DNA of 7,643 nucleotides from Acidobacteriota bacterium (lineage in GTDB: Bacteria > Acidobacteriota > UBA6911 > JACQSX01). This document shows positions 3,429 through 7,643 of this stretch, piece after piece (positions within the stretch are counted from its first letter, which is position 1; each line of letters opens with the position of its first letter). Location: NCBI GenBank assembly GCA_016199665.1, contig JACQGG010000126.1, positions 1-7,643 on the forward strand, read 5' to 3'. Under the pieces are notes generated by a model, which was not told where the DNA came from, did no database searches, and was given only the letters and a program-made list of their open reading frames with translations. The position numbers and the translations under genes are program-made.

Positions 3429-5317
3429 CGGGGAGTATTTTTTGCTGCCGGCTGCTTTTCTGAGTCGTCGTTGCGCAGCAGCAGGAACAGGGCCAGCAGA
3501 GAGAAGCCGGCCGGGTGCAGGAGGAGTCGGTCCGCCGATGTGGAAACCTGTGCGTGCAAATCATAGGGAGTCAGCAGGAAGACCAGGAAGGTAAACAGCA
3601 GTGAACCTGCCACGATCATCAAAGCGGACCGGGCAGCCCTTCCGCACTTGAAAGCGGCGGCGCCCGCGGCCGCCAAAACCAGGGCCGCGAGTCCTTCCCA
3701 AAGCAAGGGGTGGCCCCAGAAATAGCCTTCCCACCGCATCACTTGCAGCGTATCGCCCGCGATAATAGAAGAACGGGAGAACAGGTCCGAGATGCCCTGG
3801 ATGCGGTGTACTGTTGAATAACTTGTCTGAAGGCCCAAAGTTCGAGTCCAAATGAGATGAAGAGGAGTCAGGAAAATTGCGGCCGGCAGAGCCCACCGGC
3901 GCCACCGGCGTCTTTCCGGCAACCCACCGTGGAAAAAAGAGGCGACAAGGGCGATCAGGATCGCCAGGAAGAAGCCCTCAAACTTTAGATGAGCCGCGGC
4001 AGCGGCGGCGACCCACGCCGCCGATCTGTGGGGGATTGTGACGAAAGCGGCAAATTCCACCAGGAGAAGCAGCATCAGGATTCCATCGACAAAACCGCCG
4101 GCCGTGAGGGTTTCAACCCCGAAGAAGATCACAAGAGTCACCGCCGCGCCCGGCCACCGGCCGATTTGCGAACGAAGGAGGCCCCAGAGCAATGCAACCA
4201 GCGCAAAGAGCAGAATGGGGATGCCGAGACCGGCAAGCCGCTCGTTGTACGTCCCTCCCAATGAGGTAAAGTGAGCCAGCCATGCGGGAAAAAGGACCGG
4301 GTAGTCGGGATGGGACCAGTCGTAGTCAGGGCGCAGCAGATCGGCGCGGCTGAACATGCCGCTCAAGAACAGTTGCCGCGCGTGGAACAGCCAAATGGAG
4401 CGGCCGTCCCATCCCGCGATGGGGAATCTGGCAACCCTTGAAAGGTAAAGGGTGAGAATGCCCAGCAGGACCCAGTTCTCGGGAAATTTCGCCGAGCTGA
4501 GCCATTCTCTGCGCCAGGCCTCCAGCGGCAGTCTCATTGGTACCCAGGCCGGCAGCGCTGAAAAAATGCCGGGCGGCGCGCGCAGGCAAGCGGGCTCTGG
4601 TCCAGGCTCCACTCCCTCACGGTCGCGGCTCGGATCTTTCTTACACAGTCCGATCAGAAACAGCAGAACGCCGGCCATTGCCTGCACTTTCCACGGAATC
4701 CTGACCTGAAGCCAGGTCGCCAGCACCGCACTCCACGCCAGGAAGATCGCCCCGGCCGGGACAGCCCACAAGAAAAAGAGCGGCGGTCTTGACCGTAAGT
4801 CGCAGAGCAAGGTCAAAACGAGGATTCCAAAACCGACGGCAGAAATTGTGGCGCCCAGGAAGGAAATCCATGAGAATGAGAAGTCTTCAACAATGGGTGC
4901 CGGCTGGGCGGTCCGCGGAGTGACTCCCCGGAGCAGGAAAACGATCCCTTTGGAATCCCGAGCGAGAATCCGCACTGGGTCGGAGGTTTGCGGGGAAAAG
5001 TCGGCGGTGTCCAGAATGAGAGGAGATTTCTGATCCAGGACCCGCGGATACAGGCTTTCAGTCAGGCGCTGACGCGAGAAGCCGTCGTGGAGGAGACGAT
5101 CCGAGAGAGCAATAGGAACCTGCGGCGGGAGAATCTGATCGAGCGCCTGGCGGATCTGATCGGCTGGAATACCCCAAAAAGCGTACGCAATCCGCCGATG
5201 CGGGTAGCTCATGCCGTCGAAACGGAGCGCCCGGTATGTCTCCCGCCAGTACGAAGTTGAGAGGATCGCAGCAGCGGTGAAGGCCAGCGCAAGGGCGACT
5301 CCGAGCCGACTTGCCAT
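3422..5317 (-). CDS. 631-residue multi-pass membrane protein, probable GT-C glycosyltransferase
   Basis: Likely uses a lipid-linked sugar and acts in the cytoplasmic membrane with its active site outside. Residues 5-21 form the first span; about 25-145 is a mainly soluble extracytoplasmic segment (DGMSYPHRRIAYAFWG, VFLLRGVTP). About ten further hydrophobic helices follow between 146 and 615. Blocks suggesting the GT-C fold are GWDGRSIWLFHARQLF (302-317, D304 a candidate catalytic Asp in the first large loop after a span), SHPDYPVLFPAWLAHF (335-350), FVDGILMLL (409-417), HLKFEG (443-448) and TPYDLHAQVSTSADRLLL (583-600). The HPDYP and YDL...TSADRLLL blocks resemble large uncharacterised membrane proteins common in Acidobacteriota. 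The donor and acceptor are unknown. Residues 228-250 look like a translated mobile repeat. The start ATG has only a weak AGG before it. Confidence 0.75.
   Translation of the reverse strand: MASRLGVALALAFTAAAILSTSYWRETYRALRFDGMSYPHRRIAYAFWGIPADQIRQALDQILPPQVPIALSDRLLHDGFSRQRLTESLYPRVLDQKSPLILDTADFSPQTSDPVRILARDSKGIVFLLRGVTPRTAQPAPIVEDFSFSWISFLGATISAVGFGILVLTLLCDLRSRPPLFFLWAVPAGAIFLAWSAVLATWLQVRIPWKVQAMAGVLLFLIGLCKKDPSRDREGVEPGPEPACLRAPPGIFSALPAWVPMRLPLEAWRREWLSSAKFPENWVLLGILTLYLSRVARFPIAGWDGRSIWLFHARQLFLSGMFSRADLLRPDYDWSHPDYPVLFPAWLAHFTSLGGTYNERLAGLGIPILLFALVALLWGLLRSQIGRWPGAAVTLVIFFGVETLTAGGFVDGILMLLLLVEFAAFVTIPHRSAAWVAAAAAAHLKFEGFFLAILIALVASFFHGGLPERRRWRRWALPAAIFLTPLHLIWTRTLGLQTSYSTVHRIQGISDLFSRSSIIAGDTLQVMRWEGYFWGHPLLWEGLAALVLAAAGAAAFKCGRAARSALMIVAGSLLFTFLVFLLTPYDLHAQVSTSADRLLLHPAGFSLLALFLLLRNDDSEKQPAAKNTPRH
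4568..4636 (-). repeat. REP-like GC-rich repeat fragment read through inside the membrane protein
   Basis: Residues 228-250 (DPSRDREGVEPGPEPACLRA and following) are hydrophilic and Pro/Arg rich in a cytoplasmic loop. The DNA core CTCCCTCACGGTCGCGGCT (4612-4630, plus strand) resembles a dispersed repeat I associate with Acidobacteriota genomes, whose translation typically gives SRDREG. Inserted in frame, it lengthens a loop without breaking the gene. The identification is from memory of the motif, not from a search. Confidence 0.5.
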
Positions 5318-5345
5318 TTGCCTATCGTAGCGCAGCCTGTCCAGT

Positions 5346-5423
5346 TCCCAACCCCCCCGTCCTTAACCCTTCCCTAACCCCCATAAATCGCCGGCCCCAG
5401 ACCCCCGGTCCCCCGGCCCCCCC
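5346..5423 (-). repeat. G-rich tract with quadruplex-forming pattern (C-rich on plus strand)
   Basis: Between the 53-residue gene and the membrane protein. The plus strand holds runs of C at 5347-5349, 5352-5358, 5367-5369, 5372-5374, 5378-5382, 5395-5398, 5402-5406, 5410-5414 and 5417-5423. The last four runs (7, 5, 5 and 4 bases with loops of 2-3) satisfy the G-quadruplex pattern on the minus strand, which is the strand identical to the mRNA of the flanking genes. The middle part is CCCTAA-like. There is no coding potential here. Confidence 0.7.
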
Positions 5424-5428
5424 GGCGC

Positions 5429-5590
5429 CTAACTCTCCAACTGCGGGGCGAGACCAATGGCCACAATCACTGCCTCGTCCGGCTTCTCGGTCTCGCCCAG
5501 CAGTCTCAGGATCCTCTCCGCCCTTGCCGTGGCCTCCTCTTCGGATTGGGCGGCATACTGCAGGTAGAAAGTCACGTAGTAGCTTTGCAT
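5429..5590 (-). CDS. 53-residue hypothetical protein
   Basis: No family recognised. The sequence is MQSYYVTFYLQYAAQSEEEA, then TARAERILRLLGETEKPDEA and VIVAIGLAPQLES. A short aromatic beta-like start (YYVTFYLQY) precedes an Ala/Glu/Arg helix (14-32) and a second strand (VIVAIGL), which looks like a compact alpha/beta protein. GAGGA (5597-5601 on the plus strand) lies 6 bases before the ATG, a good start signal. It is soluble, with no signal peptide. Its 5' end overlaps the last 19 bases of the degenerate radical SAM frame, so it may have been the next gene in that operon. It sits 111 bases upstream of the GT-C-like membrane protein, across the G-rich tract. Confidence 0.65.
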   Translation of the reverse strand: MQSYYVTFYLQYAAQSEEEATARAERILRLLGETEKPDEAVIVAIGLAPQLES

Positions 5591-6062
5591 GCTGTTTCCT
5601 CAATGACTGGTTCCGGTTCCATGGGCCCGTTTGCCATCAGAGCGCCCGCCTTCCCTTCCACATCATCTGTCAGGCCAAGCATCTCGGCCAGAGGCTGCGA
5701 CGCAACCAGCGAAAGATTCACCTGGCGAAAGCCGGCCTGGCGCATGCGCCGCAGCAGCGGCTCGCCGAGCCGCGATGCGGTCAGGCCGTTCATCGCAGAG
5801 AAGCGAAGCGTCCCTTCCCCGAACCGATCCAGGATGGCCGTCATGATTCGCTCGGCCCGCCGCAGGTCGAAAGTGAAGTTGTCATCTTCGATATCGAAAT
5901 GCCGGATGTCATAGGCAACTTCTCTCGCGCTCCCGCAAGTGCCAGTCACTGTGTCGGGAGCGCGATTCTCCCTGAATCGCCAAGCCATAGTATCCGTTGC
6001 TGCGCTTGAAGCAAACGCTGATTTAGCTTGACATGCAAATCGCCCCAAGCCTAAAAGAATCA
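5572..6062 (-). pseudogene. decayed radical SAM protein fragment lacking the Fe-S cysteines
   Basis: Intact radical SAM enzymes bind a 4Fe-4S cluster through CxxxCxxC and cleave S-adenosylmethionine. This frame has the surrounding signature ATDTMAWRFRENRAPDTV and the strong block IRHFDIEDDNFTFD, then AERIMTAILDRF, LRFSAMNGLTASRLGEPLL and RRMRQAGFRQVNLSLVAS, typical of B12-type or related radical SAM proteins. At the exact spacing before ATDTM it reads CQAKSAFA, so the second and third cysteines are Ser and Ala. The region between PDTV and IRHFD looks shortened, the N-terminal domain is missing, and the protein ends soon after LVAS, where a barrel of over 100 further residues is expected. The only start upstream (TTG at 6147) leads through an unrelated stretch. 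I call it a pseudogene; an inactive homologue is the alternative. Confidence 0.7.
6028..6057 (+). promoter_or_regulatory. candidate sigma-70 promoter for the amidohydrolase
   Basis: A perfect -35 box TTGACA (6028-6033), an 18-base spacer, and TAAAAG (6052-6057, 4 of 6 matches) as -10. It would give a leader of about 100 bases before the ATG at 6166. It lies antisense within the 5' end of the radical SAM relic. Confidence 0.35.
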
Positions 6063-6153
6063 GGTCTTCCCAACAAACTCCACGGGATCCTCCGGACTCT
6101 CCCCTGGACCGGGTCTGGATAGAGCATCCGCTCGATACGCGGGGCAATTCTTG

Positions 6154-6159
6154 AAGGAG
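6154..6159 (+). promoter_or_regulatory. ribosome binding site of the amidohydrolase
   Basis: AAGGAG with 6 bases to the ATG at 6166. It decides the start and shows that the hydrophobic N-terminus is part of the protein. Confidence 0.75.
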
Positions 6160-6165
6160 AAATTT

Positions 6166-7643
6166 ATGACCTTTCTACCGGTTGGCGACCTCCCCAAAAG
6201 GCGCATCGACGCGCCGCGCTTCCTGCCCGCTCTGGTTTGCCTCTGGCTGGTCATTGCCAGCGGGTCGCTCCTTGCAGGTTCGCTTCTGATTCGCGGCGGC
6301 ACTCTGATCGACGGAAGTGGCGGGCCGCCGGTGGAAAATACCCGTATTCTTGTCGAGGGCAATGTCATTGAAAAAATCTGGGTGGGCGATGCTGAGATGC
6401 AGCGACTCCCGCCTTCGGTGCAGATCATTGAAGCAGCCGGGAAATTCATTCTTCCAGGTCTTATAGACTCTCATGTTCACTATCGCGATTGGATGGGAGA
6501 GTTGTTTCTGGCGTATGGTGTGACGGCCGTCTATGACCTCGGAGATCCATTCCGATGGCAAGTGGCCGTTAAAAAGGGGCTCAATCAAGGAAAGATTCGC
6601 GGTCCAAGGTTTTATTTTTGTGGCGAGATGTCTCTTCCGGAGGCGGCAAAGGCTGAAGCAAGTCTGCCGTCAATTTGGAGGCGGGCGCCGGCCTCCATCA
6701 GTGCGCCGGAAGAGGCAAGGCGGGCGGTTGCGCTGGTAAAGGGAAGCGGCGACTGCGTCAAGTTGAATGAGAATTTCAAGCAGGACCTGTTTAGTGCGGT
6801 CGCTCGCGAAGCGGATTCAGCCGGCCTGGCTGTGATATCCCACTCTTTTAACGCCGTGGACTCAGCCACCTGGGGGATCGACGGACTGGAGCACATGGTG
6901 GGAGTGGCCCTGGCCACGGTTCGCAGCCCGGAAGGACGAAAAGCCGTTGAAGGCATGCAGATCGATGCCGGCCACAAGAACAGCGCCTTATACCAGTGGA
7001 TGGAGCCTGCGAGCTTTGACGAGGTGATCAACCACCTGGTGACTCGAAAGGTGTTCCTGAATCCCACTTTGACGTTTGAATGGAAAGCATTGTCGGATCG
7101 AGCGCGCGAGCATGAGCTTGAAGATACACGCCTGCTGAGCATCCCGGAGCTGCAGTACGTCCCCATTGACGATCGGCTCGTCTCTCTGGGCCAGTACCAT
7201 TGGCCGGACCAGAGGTCGAATGACGAGAGAAAGCAATTTCAAAACGGCTATCGCAAAGTCCAGGAATTCCTGCGCCGGTTTGTGGCTGCCGGAGGTAAAA
7301 TCTACGCCGGGACCGACAGTTCGGCGGCTACAACCCCGGGGCTGAGCCTGCACCATGAGATGGAACTCCTTGTGGATGCGGGTATTCCTCCCATGCAGGC
7401 AATCTTGGCCGGCAGCAAGTACGGCGCGGAGCTGTTAGGGCTGGATACCCAAATCGGTACGGTGGAAGTCGGCAAGCTTGCCGACTTGGTTGTTCTCGGC
7501 GGCGATCCCCTGCAGGACATTCGGAAGACAAAAAGTCTGGAGAAGGTCATCAAGAATGGAGAAATTCTGGATATCGGCTATCACAGCAGTCATCAAATCC
7601 CGTTCAGCCGTCCCGGGCCGGAGTCCAAGCATCTCTATAACCC
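6166..7643 (+). CDS. secreted metal-dependent amidohydrolase, C-terminus beyond window
   Basis: Hydrolyses C-N bonds of an unknown substrate, probably a cyclic amide or a dipeptide (imidazolonepropionase/prolidase-like branch of the amidohydrolase superfamily). 492 residues are visible. Residues 11-13 (KRR) plus 19-42 (FLPALVCLWLVIASGSLLAG and following) form a signal peptide or anchor, so the enzyme is outside the cytoplasm. The N-terminal beta sandwich starts LLIRGGTLIDGSGGPPVENT. Metal ligands: FILPGLIDSHVH with H103 and H105; K199 in DCVKLN, the candidate carboxylated Lys; H226 in VISHSF; H243 in GLEHM; and D384 in YAGTDSS. The C-terminal sandwich carries IGTVEVGKLADLVVLGGDPL (430-449), followed by the usual VIKNGEI (461-467). 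The set is complete, so it should be active. The family length (about 430-500) suggests that little is missing. Confidence 0.92.
   Translation, partial: MTFLPVGDLPKRRIDAPRFLPALVCLWLVIASGSLLAGSLLIRGGTLIDGSGGPPVENTRILVEGNVIEKIWVGDAEMQRLPPSVQIIEAAGKFILPGLIDSHVHYRDWMGELFLAYGVTAVYDLGDPFRWQVAVKKGLNQGKIRGPRFYFCGEMSLPEAAKAEASLPSIWRRAPASISAPEEARRAVALVKGSGDCVKLNENFKQDLFSAVAREADSAGLAVISHSFNAVDSATWGIDGLEHMVGVALATVRSPEGRKAVEGMQIDAGHKNSALYQWMEPASFDEVINHLVTRKVFLNPTLTFEWKALSDRAREHELEDTRLLSIPELQYVPIDDRLVSLGQYHWPDQRSNDERKQFQNGYRKVQEFLRRFVAAGGKIYAGTDSSAATTPGLSLHHEMELLVDAGIPPMQAILAGSKYGAELLGLDTQIGTVEVGKLADLVVLGGDPLQDIRKTKSLEKVIKNGEILDIGYHSSHQIPFSRPGPESKHLYN

Noticed and set aside
5311..6009. Long plus-strand open frames across 5311-6009
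   Set aside because: They are Pro/Arg/Ser-rich shadows antisense to the radical SAM relic, the 53-residue gene and the C-rich tract, with no domain or start signal.
6063..6147. Start of the radical SAM frame at TTG 6147
   Set aside because: Residues encoded here show no resemblance to the family and there is no ribosome binding site; the recognisable remnant begins near 6062.
6612..7166. Minus-strand open frames inside the amidohydrolase
   Set aside because: The plus frame has a complete set of amidohydrolase motifs; the minus frames are antisense shadows.

Overview
The window has the look of an environmental heterotrophic bacterium, most likely Acidobacteriota. The clues are a Pal lipoprotein carrying an extra Ig-like domain, a large GT-C type membrane protein ending in a TPYDLHAQVSTSADRLLL block, a secreted amidohydrolase, a GC-rich dispersed-repeat fragment read through inside a gene, and a variant GT20 trehalose-phosphate synthase. 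The phylum is an inference; nothing here fixes it.

Layout. Almost everything up to about 6.1 kb is on the minus strand. Read in the minus direction from the right: a decayed radical SAM gene (about 6062-5572) overlaps the start of a 53-residue hypothetical gene (5590-5429). A very C-rich (minus strand G-rich) spacer follows, then a 631-residue multi-pass membrane protein, probably a GT-C glycosyltransferase (5317-3422). Next comes a promoter with a perfect palindrome and a chain of small genes: smORF C (3136-3047), a 49-residue single-span membrane protein (2883-2734), smORF B (from 2659), the Pal lipoprotein (2414-1629) and a 102-residue two-span membrane protein (1603-1295). A 5'-truncated group II intron relic on the plus strand (about 930-1278) interrupts this series. 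After it lie smORF A (899-822) and the start of an OtsA-like trehalose-phosphate synthase that runs off the left edge (575-1). On the plus strand a secreted metal-dependent amidohydrolase starts at 6166 and runs off the right edge.

The most interesting signal is smORFs A, B and C. They are three diverged copies of one tiny reading frame, all on the minus strand, sharing the peptide core WRxKHLGLSxENTDPP. Over 15 aligned codons, 13 third positions vary, 4 first positions vary (two of these inside Leu codons, so silent) and no second position varies. That is the signature of protein-level selection on the minus strand, not of a DNA repeat or a structured RNA. Each copy sits about 245-325 bases upstream of the start of a different gene: a micro membrane protein, Pal, and the trehalose-phosphate synthase. 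I do not recognise this family.

Working together: Pal tethers the outer membrane to peptidoglycan, and the small membrane proteins beside it would be inner-membrane partners. Trehalose synthesis and envelope genes in one chain suggest an envelope or osmotic stress theme, but this is inference from position only.
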